From: Nematostella vectensis
Taxonomy: Eukaryota > Cnidaria > Anthozoa > Actiniaria > Edwardsiidae
Direction of reading: 5' to 3'
Length of the DNA: 64,000 nt
NCBI RefSeq assembly: GCF_932526225.1
Contig: NC_064042.1
Coordinates: 9,210,540-9,274,539, forward strand
Shown here one piece after another: positions 36,201 to 45,836 of the stretch. The notes below the pieces were generated by a model. The model saw only the letters and a list, made by a program, of their open reading frames with translations. It ran no database searches and had not been told where the DNA came from. The stretch's first letter is position 1. Each line of letters begins with the position of its first letter. Made by a program: the position numbers and the translations under genes.

Positions 36201-39200
36201 TGGAATAAACCACACTGTACTGCAACACCCAGAGCTTTTTGAAGCGTAAACATATATTTTTGGAATCACTATGGAAAGGGCTTTCAGGTGATATGTCTCC
36301 CCAAATCTCTGAGGGGGGGGGGGGGGTTCACTTTCTGGCCCACGGACTATACCGAATGGTATTCAACTCGTAGAATCCATGCATTTTAGCCCTTAGTGCT
36401 TTACTTTAGTATCAAATAAATGAGCATAAATACAAACACATAAGGACTTACTTAGCTAGAAGTGGCATGCTTAAATTATTTTATTGAATTTATAAGTCCA
36501 CGCAGACCCAATTCTATAGTACGCACATACCACTGGCAAGTCCACTCGGCGTGCATTCAAAGGTGCACACGTACCTTCTATTACTCTACTCAGACCCTAT
36601 CCTACCAAGACCAAGGATTGTGCAATTCCAGAAAACATCCATACCCCACCACCCGGAATTTCCAGGGGATAAAAAATGACCCCACCCCACCAGCCCGGAT
36701 TTCGTGATCCAAACAGAATACCCCCCACCCCCCTCTTGAAATATGGTTTTGCTGAAATCGCTCACATTACGTCTATAGCCTGTACAACGAGTTCAAAGGA
36801 AAGCGTTTTGAACTAAGTTCACATTTTTTTATTGGTAAGAAGAGCAAACATACATTTCACTTTTCTGCAGCATTCTAACTGGCGTTTATTGCAAAACGTT
36901 TCTTGGAGTTTTATGTGACCACTGCCGGCAAAACAAATAATTTCTTCTGAAAACGAGCAAGTCGCATTTAAGCTACTTCACAGTCTTTGAAATAAAAGAA
37001 GATTTAAATTCTTATTGTCTTAATACATTGTGCCTTTATTGGTTTACACTGTCTACCGCTTTCTCTAGTATGAATACAATACTCTGGGAATTTATGCCAT
37101 GGAAATGCCTAGCTACACCGTTGTAATATAATATACTACATTTCCCAGCGTATAATGTGCACCTGCGTATAATCCGCACCCCAATTTTCAAGAACTCTTT
37201 CAAAAAAAATTTGAAAACCCGTGTATAATACGCACCCCAATTGAAATAGCAAGGAAATAAGAAACAACCAAAAAAGAAACAGAAGTATCAAGATGAGATA
37301 ATATTCAGATTCACACCAGTGAGGGTCATAACTAAAATTGGAGGCATTTTGTAAATAAAGAAATTATCCAATCACAGCAGAGTACACACGCCCTTCCCCT
37401 TGTTATTTGTGTGCCAAGTGATCACTTGAAACAAAATGGCGGCGAGAAGGAATGTATGAATATAAAGCCTAACCGTTTCTTTGAAGCTATTTGACACCCT
37501 TAAAATAATATGCCACATTTAATATCGAAATACACACACTTATAGTTCACTAAACGCTGAACACAGACCCGGAAAGCACTGTTGACTCGATGCAAATCCC
37601 ATGCGAATGCATTGTAATAAGCGAAGTACAGCAACTAAAACACTAGTGTCAAAGTTTCACTTGATACAAAATTATATAGAGAACTTCTAACTTTGAAAAC
37701 CACCTCATTTCCACCCCTGGATCTGTCTCTGTATGGGTGTGTTCATTAGGAATGAGGTATAGACATGAGGGCCCTACAGAAAATATAGGACAACAGACAG
37801 AATCATCTTTAAACATTAAAAATTATATTTTTGATATCAAATCAGGCATCCCGTTTTAGCCTGACAATGTTCTGAAAATTACAAAATAATATAACAATTG
37901 TCAATTACACCCACATGTACTTTCTTCTTTTGAACAGAAATTCTGTCCAATGCTTTACTCAAGGGTGCAACTTAGTTAACATGAACATTCCACAATTATA
38001 AAAGAAAAGATAACAGCGATTAAATGTATAAGCACTTAACTTCTGATTCCTTTCCGTGCAGAAGTCTTTAAATGTAGGCATGTATCTTTATACCAAGTCA
38101 AAGAAAATACGGCAATTATCAGAATGCAGAAATTGCTTTGTTTAATTGGCAGTATCCACTCAAACTTTGCATCATGCACTGTATTTACATAAAATAAGTT
38201 GCCATCTAGCATGGTATAAAATAGTTATATAATGATTTATTGTAGCATACTGCAGAATATTGAACATCCAACTCATCATGTATTTCAAGAGCATACCCCT
38301 TGAAAAAAAATTATACCAGATAAATAAGCTCGTACTCATGTGCTCACTAGGCCAGTCCCTATCAATTTCAACGATGATCTTCGCAACTGCTAGCAAAGCA
38401 CCCCAACCAAAAAAAAAAAAGAGAGACAAGACAAAAACTGCAGAATACCTGTCCACTTATTCGCATCTTCCTTGTATTTACTACCTCGTTCTATAGAAAT
38501 CGAGGTGTGAAGTCTCCTTGTGGATGGGTATTCTGCAGTTGCTCCATGGTTTACCACAACTCTGCTTCTTGCTTGTTTTAGTCTGCTGCCTTTCTTCTGC
38601 GACTTTGCTGTATGCGAGTTACCTCAAACAACAGCAGTTTCTTAGCGTTAAGGAACACCAGCACCAAAAACACAATGGAACAAAAGCAAAAAAACGAAGA
38701 CCTTAGAACGAGACAATGAAATAGAGTACAAAGGCCTTGGGCACCAAAAACAAAGACCTTAGAACGAGACAATGAAATAGAGTACAAAGGCCTTGAGCAC
38801 CAAAAACAAAGACCTTAGAACGAGACAATGAAATAGAGTACAAAGGCCTTGGGCACCAAAAACAAAGACCTTAGAACGAGACAATGAAATAGAGTACAAA
38901 GGCCTTGAGCACCAAAAACAAAGACCTTAGAACGAGACAATGAAATAGAGTACAAAGGCCTTGGGCACCAAAAACAAAGACCTTAGAACGAGACAATGAA
39001 ATAGAGTACAAAGGCCTTGAGCACCAAAAACAAAGACCTTAGAACGAGACAATGAAATAGAGTACAAAGGCCTTGAGCACCAAAAACAAAGACCTTAGAA
39101 CGAGACAATGAAATAGAGTACAAAGGCCTTGAGCACCAAAAACAAAGACCTTAGAACGAGACAATGAAATAGAGTACAAAGGCCTTGGGCACCAAAAACA

Positions 39201-42200
39201 AAGACCTTAGAACGAGACAATGAAATAGAGTACAAAGGCCTTGAGCACCAAAAACAAAGACCTTAGAACGAGACAATGGAAGAGTACAAAGGCCTTGGGC
39301 ACCAAAAACAAAGACCTTAGAACGAGACAATGAAAAAGAGTACAAAGGCCTTGGGCACCAAAAACAAAGACCTTAGAACGAGACAATGGAATAGAGTACA
39401 AAGGCCTTGGGCACCAAAAACAAAGACCTTAGAACGAGACAATGAAATAGAGTACAAAGGCCTTGAGCACCAAAAACAAAGACCTTAGAACGAGACAATG
39501 AAATAGAGTACAAAGGCCTTGGGCACCAAAAACAAAGACCTTAGAACGAGACAATGGAATAGAGTACAAAGGCCTTGAGCACCAAAAACAAAGACATTAG
39601 AACGAGACAATGAAATAGAGTACAAATGCCTTGAGCACCAAAAACAAAGACCTTAGAACGAGACAATGAAATAGAGTACAAAGGCCTTGGGCACCAAAAA
39701 CAAAGACCTTAGAACGAGACAATGAAATAGAGTACAAAGGCCTTGAGCACCAAAAACAAAGACCTTAGAACGAGACAATGGAATAGAGTACAAAGGCCTT
39801 GGGCACCAAAAACAAAGACCTTAGAACGAGACAATGAAATAGAGTACAAAGGCCTTGAGCACCAAAAACAAAGACCTTAGAACGAGACAATGGAATAGAG
39901 TACAAAGGCCTTGGGCACCAAAAACAAAGACCTTAGAACGAGACAATGAAATAGAGTACAAAGGCCTTGGGCACCAAAAACAAAGCTCCCCGTAACACCA
40001 AGGAATACCCCGAAATTTTGAGTGACCGTGGCGGTGAATCTTGAAATAAATATTTTCTCGCCCATGATCGCACTGATCCTCTTTACACCATGGCGTCCGG
40101 GTTCCTCTAGCATGCAGTAAACGAAACAAATTATAAGTATAATAAGTATAATGCTCACCCCGTTTTTCGAGGTCATTTTGGGAGTAAAAAGTGTGCATTA
40201 TACGCCGAGAAATACGGTAACATGTGAACTTTGCTAACTAACTTTTTTGCAACTAACTTTGCTGTTTCACGTTTTTAGCTGATCTTTCATATAGACATGC
40301 GTTCTCTTGTTATGTAAACGATTAATTTAAACGTTTTCAAAATCCAGACTCGCACGGCAAAATAAGCCTCGCAGGATCATAGCACACATATTTATCTTTC
40401 CAACCAAAAAAGCAGCAGCAACATCAAACGACTGTTTTATTTTCAAAACAGAATACTTATTTCAACGAATTTTTCGCTCAAACAAACTCTGTAATAAACC
40501 TACTGAACCTACACTCGCTGTGAGCCTGGGCTACCTGTGGGTGGACAACAAATAATTTGTTGAATTATTGCAACTAACTTTGCTGTTTCACGTTTTTAGC
40601 TGATCTTTCACATAGACATGCATTCTCTCGTTATGTAAACGATGAAATAAAACGTTTTCAAAGTTTAATATACGTTTCTGAAAAGCTGATCATCCTGCTT
40701 TATTATTGTTCCGTTTGGTTGTTGTTTTTTTTTTTTTTGAGAAGTTATGGTGATTAAAATTTACAGTGACAATAGCTGTAGGCCCTTACGCCCGGCCCAA
40801 CACGTTGCCTTCACAGTTCTGGAATTCTTTAAAAAAAATTCTGTAAAAAAAAATAATAAAGGCGCTGCGCCAAATACAGATGAAAAGAGCCAGACTCAAA
40901 TGCAAATTAAGAACAAAAAAAAAACCTGCAAAGATGGTTATTCATTCAAATTTTTGTAACCGTAACACAAATCAAAATAACAGCCTGACGCAAAATCAAC
41001 CCCCTGGAAATGGTAAAATGGATATATATACCCCCTTGTAATTTCCTGGGGCTTTGACCCCCCACCGTGGGGGGGGGGGGGGTATGGATGGTTTCTGGAA
41101 TTGCACATTCTGGCATTTATACATTACCCATGAAGCATTGCAGGTTACAAAATACAGTTTTTCAAGTACAATATTCCATAGTTTTATGGTACAGATAATT
41201 TATATATTTCTTGTCCTGTTTCCTTTTTCTTTCCTTGTAAAACTGGCATGCTACTTGTTATGTGGTAAAATTTTGTCTTATAAATTTGTTGTGATAGCAG
41301 CTAAATATAAAAATTGTAATGACTGTAAATAACCTAATTTCTTAGCATGGTGCTTTTTATGTGGTAAATTTTGTCTTATAAATTTCTAAATTGTTGTGCC
41401 TATTGTGATAGCAGCTGTAAATAATCGAATTTCTCCAGATGATTTAGCTTTATCCTTTTTATTGTTACTGCTAGATTGCCATTCAAACCTCCAGCTCACC
41501 TTTAATTCGTTTCTGAACCATCTCTTAATAATCTGGGTCTTAATAATTATTTCTGTGGTACCTAAGGCTATTGCTTCTCTCTTTTTCTAACCATACGCTT
41601 GCAGTGTACAGTCTATGTGCCGTCTTTGTCTGCTGCTTCACTTAGATTTTATTTTGCCATTTGCTAGCAATGCGGTGATTGCTCCACGCCACCATCACCC
41701 GTTCACCCTTACTATCATGAACCCAGTCCGTCGGATACTCCTTACATTCCTACACCTGACCAGTTTGAGGATTCCACATATCACCATGAACATTCTCGGC
41801 ACCCTGTGTCAGATTATATACCAGAGCACGATGTGCCAGACAAAAAACCCGAACATCACGTGCCAGACAATAAGCCAGAGCATCACATACCAGACTATGT
41901 TCCTACACATAGTCTGGACTCGGAGGATGGCCCTAGCAACCCCTCATATTTCACCGACGAGCCACGTCATACCGAAGATAACCAGCTGTCAGATAAAATA
42001 GATGTACGCATTCCTGAATTCTGATTTATTTTTGTTGTTAGTGTTGATCTCTAAGTCCTTGCCTTGTTTCTAAGTTGCACCAATTAAACTAATCATTTTG
42101 TGTAAGTTACTTTGATCAGAAAAAAAAACCTTTAAAAATGTAACCTACTATGTATATGTTTCCTCCCATTTAGGAGTGGAAATTATGAAAATGCCTTAAT

Positions 42201-42556
42201 TTACTAATATAAATATATGCTTCTAAATTGCCGAAATGGTAAAAATAACTTATTCTTACCTATCTGTCAGTCTGTCATTTCGTTCATTTATATGTACTTA
42301 TGCCTGCGTCTTGACATTCATTCAATAGGACGTCAACATACACCAAGTATCTGAGGACATTGCATTGCTTCACCTACAGCACCTGCCCAACATGCCGGCA
42401 ATTCCAGAAGAGGGATCTAACGGCCACAGGAAGCAATGGGAAAATGGCAGACCAGATTACAATGGCCGTGACAGCTTCCCCAACATTCAAAATGTCCTAG
42501 ACTCTGTCCTTGAAGGGGAAAATCGCCCTATTGAAGATGTCCCAGAATTTATATAG
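27233..42556 (+). CDS. GYG1: Glycogenin
   Basis: Exons: 27233-27390, 29451-29788, 31023-31149, 35801-35978, 41668-42003, 42329-42556 (stop TAG); phases agree and give 454 aa. Glycogenin is a self-glucosylating GT8 enzyme that primes glycogen in the cytosol using UDP-glucose. Visible features: N-terminal nucleotide-binding start [21 protein letters not shown], metal-binding DAD at 107-109 within [51 protein letters not shown] (Tyr200/202, the region of the self-glucosylated tyrosine in mammals) and [14 protein letters not shown] variable linker (exon 5) carries short PEHHVPD repeats. The C-terminal [20 protein letters not shown] matches the glycogen-synthase-binding tail. Intron 3 contains a complete Ty3/gypsy element in sense orientation; intron 4 contains a foldback element and a 56-bp satellite. 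Confidence 0.95.
28910..29000. mobile_element. Fragment of a CAGG-ended dispersed repeat
   Basis: The stretch CAGTCGCGTAGACAGGGGGG at 28911, followed by TGCACGCGTATTCCCC, resembles one end of the elements at 48595-48899 and 54629-55004. It continues into a GGCCAAAAAGTGGGTCATTT segment that recurs at about 20996 and 44215. No second end is visible. It lies in glycogenin intron 1. Confidence 0.45.
31251..31379 (+). repeat. 5' LTR
   Basis: 129 bp, TG…CA ends, with an AATAAA polyadenylation signal at 31340-31345. Identical to the 3' LTR. Confidence 0.95.
31380..31397 (+). promoter_or_regulatory. Putative primer-binding site / leader
   Basis: TGGTGGCAGCGG follows the 5' LTR directly, as expected of a tRNA-primed minus-strand start site. 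The matching tRNA was not determined. The gag ATG comes only 18 bases after the LTR, an unusually short leader. Confidence 0.55.
31398..35366 (+). CDS. Gag-Pol polyprotein (Ty3/gypsy), single frame
   Basis: 1322 residues without frameshift. Order: Gag capsid-like region (about 1-200), two zinc knuckles ([15 protein letters not shown] from C217, then [14 protein letters not shown]), aspartic protease with DTGA (D302), reverse transcriptase ([38 protein letters not shown], catalytic VADD with D603/D604), RNase H ([12 protein letters not shown] … TDHKPLEPI), integrase with an HHCC zinc finger (HSSHIG … CEVC, from about 970) and a D-D-E core ([24 protein letters not shown], about 1035-1125). The RT box is VADD rather than the commoner YVDD/YIDD. 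Gag and Pol share one frame, so no -1 or +1 shift is needed. All catalytic residues looked for are present. Confidence 0.96.
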   Translation: MASGCVLPPPAPLEIHNSNAADKWKRFVLAWKNYSLATGLNEKAEAVQVATLLTVIGEEAREVYSTFTLTEGETDKIEPVIKKFAEYCQPRKNVPFERFRFNQRMQEPGESYEHYRTALRKLAESCEFDTITPDEILRDRLLFGIHDTKVRERLLRESKLTLAKTDEICRAAESMLAQMKIVKDTSETDVNAVSKFESKKPNIKNYRRKQRGQGKQCDNCGYQHMANQESCPARGKDCRKCGAKNHFANRCKQEVKATEVEETDMYPEETYQTEEVLAVWLDDSQLVTFQSESGSFIRFQPDTGAQCNVLPVHIYKQACNDHKLVKVKPVQTSLVAYGGSKIKVVGHVTIRVWRNHVSCQLDCRLVDSHEIRPILGRKACLGMNIIQYNDNDQFHKPQTDGATVFTVDPKPGAALTREEILAKFPAVFSDGVGKLDGEYTIRLDTNAQPVQHAPRRVAVALRPQLKKTLNDLVDKEIIAPVTTPTSWISSMVVVPKKDGKLRICLDPKDLNKAIQRENYPLPTIEEVATRLHSAKVFTLLDVRNGFWHVQLEEESTYLTTFHTPFGRYRWKRMPFGISSAPEVFQRKMHKFAEGLTGTEVVADDFLVVGYGESYEEATADHDRNLLAFLNRCDQRDIHLNPDKMRLRKSELLFIGHIATDKGLKVDPVKVRAIVDMPSPTDKLGVQRLLGLAQYLAKFLPQLSDITKPLRDLTQSDVQFIWDDAQQSAFEKLKDAVTVTPVLRYYNLDEEITLQCDASQSGLGAALLQNGQPVAYASRALTPAETRYAQIEKELLAIVFACDRFHTYVYGREVVNIETDHKPLEPIFIKPLATAPKRLQRMLLSLQSYSLNVKYKKGKDLYLADTLSRAYLPEVNAWECTRELEEIDHRSWMPVREETWQQLKNAAVDDAVQQNLREVIKRGWPESKTDLPECVHPYFDIRDELTVQEELIFKGQQLVVPRALRKELMEKTHSSHIGIEGCIRRARDTFFWPRMTVELKEYITKCEVCLTHRSGQRKEPILQHEFVARPWGKVSADLCELDNRTLLVVSDYFSNYIEVARLNTVTSRAIIKELKAIFARFGIPDTLITDNGPQFASAEFSVFAKTWMFEHKTSSPRYAQANGKAENAVQTVKRLFKKCKTSGGSEFQALLDWRNTPTAGIGTSPAQRLFGRRCKTLLPVAGSLLQPSYNTEEDTRKLIGTKQRQKFYYDKHSKPLEPIAVGETVRMKLPGQDTWTPGTCLGQAGPRSYNVETEGTTYRRNRRQLISTGETNSQVPDVLESPEPDDAQQQPSQVAMPPDSSQAITRPRREVKPPAWLKDYVPK
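35489..35502 (+). promoter_or_regulatory. Polypurine tract
   Basis: AAAAGAAGGAAGA lies immediately before the 3' LTR, the standard position for the plus-strand primer. Confidence 0.75.
35503..35631 (+). repeat. 3' LTR
   Basis: 129 bp, identical to 31251-31379, and followed by the AGAGC target duplication. Confidence 0.95.
36023..36347. mobile_element. Foldback element (long inverted repeat)
   Basis: Two arms of about 150-165 bp (36023-36189 and 36196-36347) are near-perfect reverse complements with a loop of only a few bases. Landmarks are GGGCCAGAAAGT at the outside, a C or G tract, and CCAAAAATATATGTTTACGC in both arms. The hairpin starts only 45 bp after the glycogenin exon 4 donor, so it would be transcribed into that intron. 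Confidence 0.88.
37134..40219. mobile_element. Possible DNA transposon enclosing the 56-bp satellite
   Basis: The left end ATTTCCCAGCGTATAATGTGCAC (from about 37139) and the reverse complement of the right end, ATTTCTCGGCGTATAATGCACAC, agree over about 23 bp. Near the left end a GCGTATAATCCGCACCCC-type motif recurs (…GTGTATAATACGCACCCC), a pattern common at DNA-transposon ends. No transposase is seen inside. The boundaries and the assumption that both ends belong to one element are inferred. Confidence 0.45.
38696..39986. repeat. 56-bp satellite, about 23 copies
   Basis: The unit (AAAGACCTTAGAACGAGACA + ATGAAATAGAGTACAAAGGC + CTTGGGCACCAAAAAC) is exactly 56 bp and almost invariant. Main variants are CTTGGGCAC versus CTTGAGCAC, often alternating, and GAAATAG versus GGAATAG. 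One copy near 39280 lacks two bases. Very low divergence means recent amplification or active homogenisation. The minus-strand ORFs (…FIVSF…) are repeat by-products. Confidence 0.96.
40246..40662. repeat. Direct repeat pair, about 95 bp
   Basis: A segment beginning TTGCAACTAACTTTGCTGTT and running through TAGACATGCGTTCTC to ACGTTTTCAAA occurs at about 40246-40340 and again at about 40566-40660 with few differences, 320 bp apart, in glycogenin intron 4. Confidence 0.8.
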
Positions 42557-44393
42557 ATTTAAACACAATAGAGAATGTGTTTGACTGAAGACACACCATA
42601 GACTGGTACAGTTGCTCCTGAAAATGTTTTAGGTAGTAGCATTGACCATGAAACCATGATATAAAGGAGTAAATCCTCCATTCAAAAATTAGCAAGACTA
42701 GGATTGACATGAAATCTGTACTCTGTTAGGGTAAGCAAGGTGCCTTTTATTCATGGTCTTTCATGGTGAGCAACAGTTTTACAGTAGATTTGTAATCTAA
42801 TTACTTTGCACTGTAGATGAAATTTCAACTGCAAATAAAACCTTTTAGAATGCAAAAAGGAAGTATTCCCAAATCGAGAATGGATGTTTATCAAAGATAA
42901 TTGTTTTCTGTTTGATTAGACTTCAACTTTTAAAATGTAAGCACTTACTTTGAGGTGGAGAAACTAAGGACTAAGATACGAGTACTTCTATGAGTAATGG
43001 TGTCAGTAGAAAACAATGAAATTTATTTGAGAATTTAAAGGTCGCACATGAAAATGTATCCTGTCTGATAGATTTCAACTGTTCTCCACCAAACAACAAT
43101 GTGAAAATTCAAGTTTAAAAATAAGCTTGCCTTACTCTGTTCACCATTGTAGAAATGAAGTCTCCATTTAATATTTGTTTGTTACGTGATATTAATCCTT
43201 TGTATGTTTATTGAAACTAGTTTCAAAGTTATTGTCAAGTGTTTTTCTCGGCCACGCCGTCTTAGCTGTTGCTGCATCTTAAAAGTCCTTTCTTAACATT
43301 GGACTGACTGCAACAAGCCATTTATCAGCTGTTGGTTTCTACTATATCACTGAAGAGGATTATATATTCTTAGCAGAGTTATATGAAATTTTGGGTGAAA
43401 AAAGAACAAAAAATAACCTGGCCTGGTGTTGCTTCAATCTATAACGATATTGCTTAGAAAAAGAGTGAAATGTAGAAGACAAATAGGGTTATTTCCATGG
43501 AATTTTATTACCTTTTTATAGAGATTATTATTTCTGATAGAAGATATTAGTAAAAACTGCTTTGGACTGGACCAATAGGAGTCTAGAATAATACATAATG
43601 CACCTCATATGGTTTGTAGCCTTGTCATCTGTCAGTGCTGTGATTCCTAAAATTGTAAGGAAATAACCAGTAGAGGTGTAACTATGGCCCCTCCCTCGGT
43701 TTTCTGTATTCCATGTATTCGTGCCCCCACAGTTTTTCCATGCCTTTTAAGGCCCTACCTGGGATGTAATTTTGTACAGTTTATTTGCTTCTACTGTTGT
43801 TAGATAATTTAGAATTGCATTAAAAAATAAAGATTATTCTGCTGCATGTTCGTTTTAAATACTGTTGGTCTGCAGTACCTTGGTACTTGGCATGCAAGTA
43901 CAAATTGAGTAAACATTTTAGTTTTTTATCATTTCTTAATTTAATTAATATTTATTTATCAAATTGCAGGAGGAGGAGGGTAATTATAAAGAATTACTAC
44001 TCTGGGGTTCTAGGTCACTAGATCCATCTAGAAACATTTTTCTATCCAAATACACACAAAATAAACATTCTTCTTAACTACCAAACGCAGGAGTCAAACT
44101 TGTCTTGTCACACGAGCAGAGGGTTTTCCTTAGATTTTCTGGCTTTTCTACCTTCTCAAAAACAACAATACACTTATAATAATACTTAGGCCTTTACTCG
44201 CCCCCCCCCCCCCCCCCCCAGGTCACCCAAAAGTGGGTCATTTCTTATTGAAGTATCCTTACAATTACCCTAAAAGTTTATTATTTTCACTTATTGTATC
44301 ATTAAAATATACTGTATATGCGCTCTTGCTGTACCTAACCAAAGGATGATTAGCTAAACAAATTTATTTTATCTAATAAAAGTTAGACTATCC
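42557..44393. other. Glycogenin 3' flank
   Basis: AT-rich 3' untranslated region of glycogenin, with a candidate AATAAA signal in AAAAAATAAAGATTATTC near 43823-43832. Further right are a C-tract (44202-44219) followed by a dispersed CCCAAAAGTGGGTCATTTC segment, then the short 3' flank of the TDP2-like gene. No other gene is seen. Confidence 0.5.
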
Positions 44394-45353
44394 TTATGTG
44401 ATCTTGCGTCTAAACTCAAGCTTGTTGCTAGCATTTCTGTTGTATTGTCTGCTATCTGAAAGTATCCCTACTCCTAGTTCTGCATGTAAAGCAAAATGAT
44501 CACTAAAATAGGCACCAGAATTGTCACTTTCCAAAATATCTACACTTTTCACAGCAAAGTTTGAGAGCTTGCAAATGATACGATCAAACCGATTCTCTGC
44601 AACATCTGGCTCACTGATTTTAGCGTAAGGGTTCGCACCAACATTCCAAGTGTAACCATTACTCTCAGTGTGGTTAAGAATTGCAAGCCAGGCATCAAAC
44701 CATGGTAGAGGCAGTAGGATATCTCCATCTACTTTAGGTTCTAAATTCAAATCCCCCATTAGACAAACATCAGCAAATCCAGCGAGCATCTTTAAGGAAA
44801 AAGCAAGTTGTTTTTCTCTTTCCTTTGATGAATAGTCCATGCTCTCCAAATGAGAAGTAGCTATTGTAAAAGGAATAGATACTTGAACATTTTCATCAAT
44901 TGTGTTAATTTGAAGTTGTGCCAATAACAGGCTTCGTCCCATGCGTGAGGTTGCAAAAGGAATGTTTCTCCAATTCAAAACCTTGAATTTGGTCAATAAA
45001 ACTACAAAGTACGGATCTAGTTTGGTTGAGTTTTCATCTAGTAGCAAGGTGTATCTTTTGAACCAATCCTGGGTCTTTAATAATGCGAGATTCCTGAAAG
45101 TTACCTCTTGGAACGCTATAATTCCCGGTTTTATCGAATCTACTGCACGTCCAATTGCAACCATTCGCTCTCTTGTTTGGTATTCTCCGAACCAGATGTT
45201 TAGGGTGAGCAAAGACACTCCTCTGTTAGGCTGACTCGTTGGTTGGTTGGTCTTTTGTAGTGGCTTTCTGATTAAGGAGAAGTAAAGAACGGTCAATACC
45301 ACCACTACCACGACTATAAGCTTAAATGATATTTTATAAGCTTGGATTCCCAT
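44394..45353 (-). CDS. Endonuclease/exonuclease/phosphatase protein, TDP2-like, membrane-anchored
   Basis: Single-exon 319-residue frame. Residues about 11-28 form one hydrophobic segment (LIVVVVVVLTVLYFSLI) near the N-terminus, so the enzyme is probably a signal-anchored membrane protein. The EEP fold follows with all catalytic motifs: LTLNIWFG (N52), FQEV (E83), TSHLES (H168), MGDLNLEP (D201, N203), RFDRI and SDHFALH (D284, H286). TSHLES with GDxNL is the pattern of tyrosyl-DNA phosphodiesterase 2, a Mg-dependent 5'-tyrosyl-DNA hydrolase, but the UBA domain of TDP2 is absent and the transmembrane anchor is not typical of it. The true substrate is uncertain. It is divergent to the SLC1 gene. 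Confidence 0.85.
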   Translation of the reverse strand: MGIQAYKISFKLIVVVVVVLTVLYFSLIRKPLQKTNQPTSQPNRGVSLLTLNIWFGEYQTRERMVAIGRAVDSIKPGIIAFQEVTFRNLALLKTQDWFKRYTLLLDENSTKLDPYFVVLLTKFKVLNWRNIPFATSRMGRSLLLAQLQINTIDENVQVSIPFTIATSHLESMDYSSKEREKQLAFSLKMLAGFADVCLMGDLNLEPKVDGDILLPLPWFDAWLAILNHTESNGYTWNVGANPYAKISEPDVAENRFDRIICKLSNFAVKSVDILESDNSGAYFSDHFALHAELGVGILSDSRQYNRNASNKLEFRRKIT

Positions 45354-45836
45354 GTGTCAGCGATGCTCAATAAAATTGCAAAAAGAAACGGAGATACCAC
45401 ATAAGGGCTCCTTTTTTGGTACCCCCTTTTCATCAACATGAGCCGTCAATCTATGGTCAGCGGAACGAATTGTTGTGGGTTTCGTGTGCTGTGTTATAAT
45501 AAATATGCACTTACGGGTACATTTGCATGTCAAGCTCAGATGCCGAAATAATTTCAACCACTTCACCGTCCGCATCGCGGTGAAATTTAGTCTTCCTCTC
45601 TCTCTCATTTTTTTTTCTACAAATATGTCTGGTTATTTAACGAGAAGACCCTGGGAACGAACGTGGCTTATTGGTCTGCAGAAGTCCACCCCGCAAGATA
45701 CTTGGTGGATGCTGTAGCTGAAGCCCCAATCGCCGTGAGGGGTGTTATATTTGCATTCTGGTATTTGCGTGCTTTTCACGGCTGGAGGACGTGGATCACG
45801 TAGTGTTGCTTAATCGGTATTAGAGCAGGGCGAATC
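45354..45836. promoter_or_regulatory. Putative shared promoter, TDP2-like / SLC1
   Basis: 483 bp between divergent start codons. No specific elements were identified. Confidence 0.4.

Noticed and set aside
39151-40198. Minus-strand ORFs of 64-125 codons
   Set aside because: They are mostly the 56-bp satellite translated, with the N-terminal part from the flanking transposon end.
45475-45717. 80-codon ORF in the TDP2-like/SLC1 spacer
   Set aside because: No motif, overlaps the expected promoter and 5' leader, and no splice or reading-frame link to SLC1.
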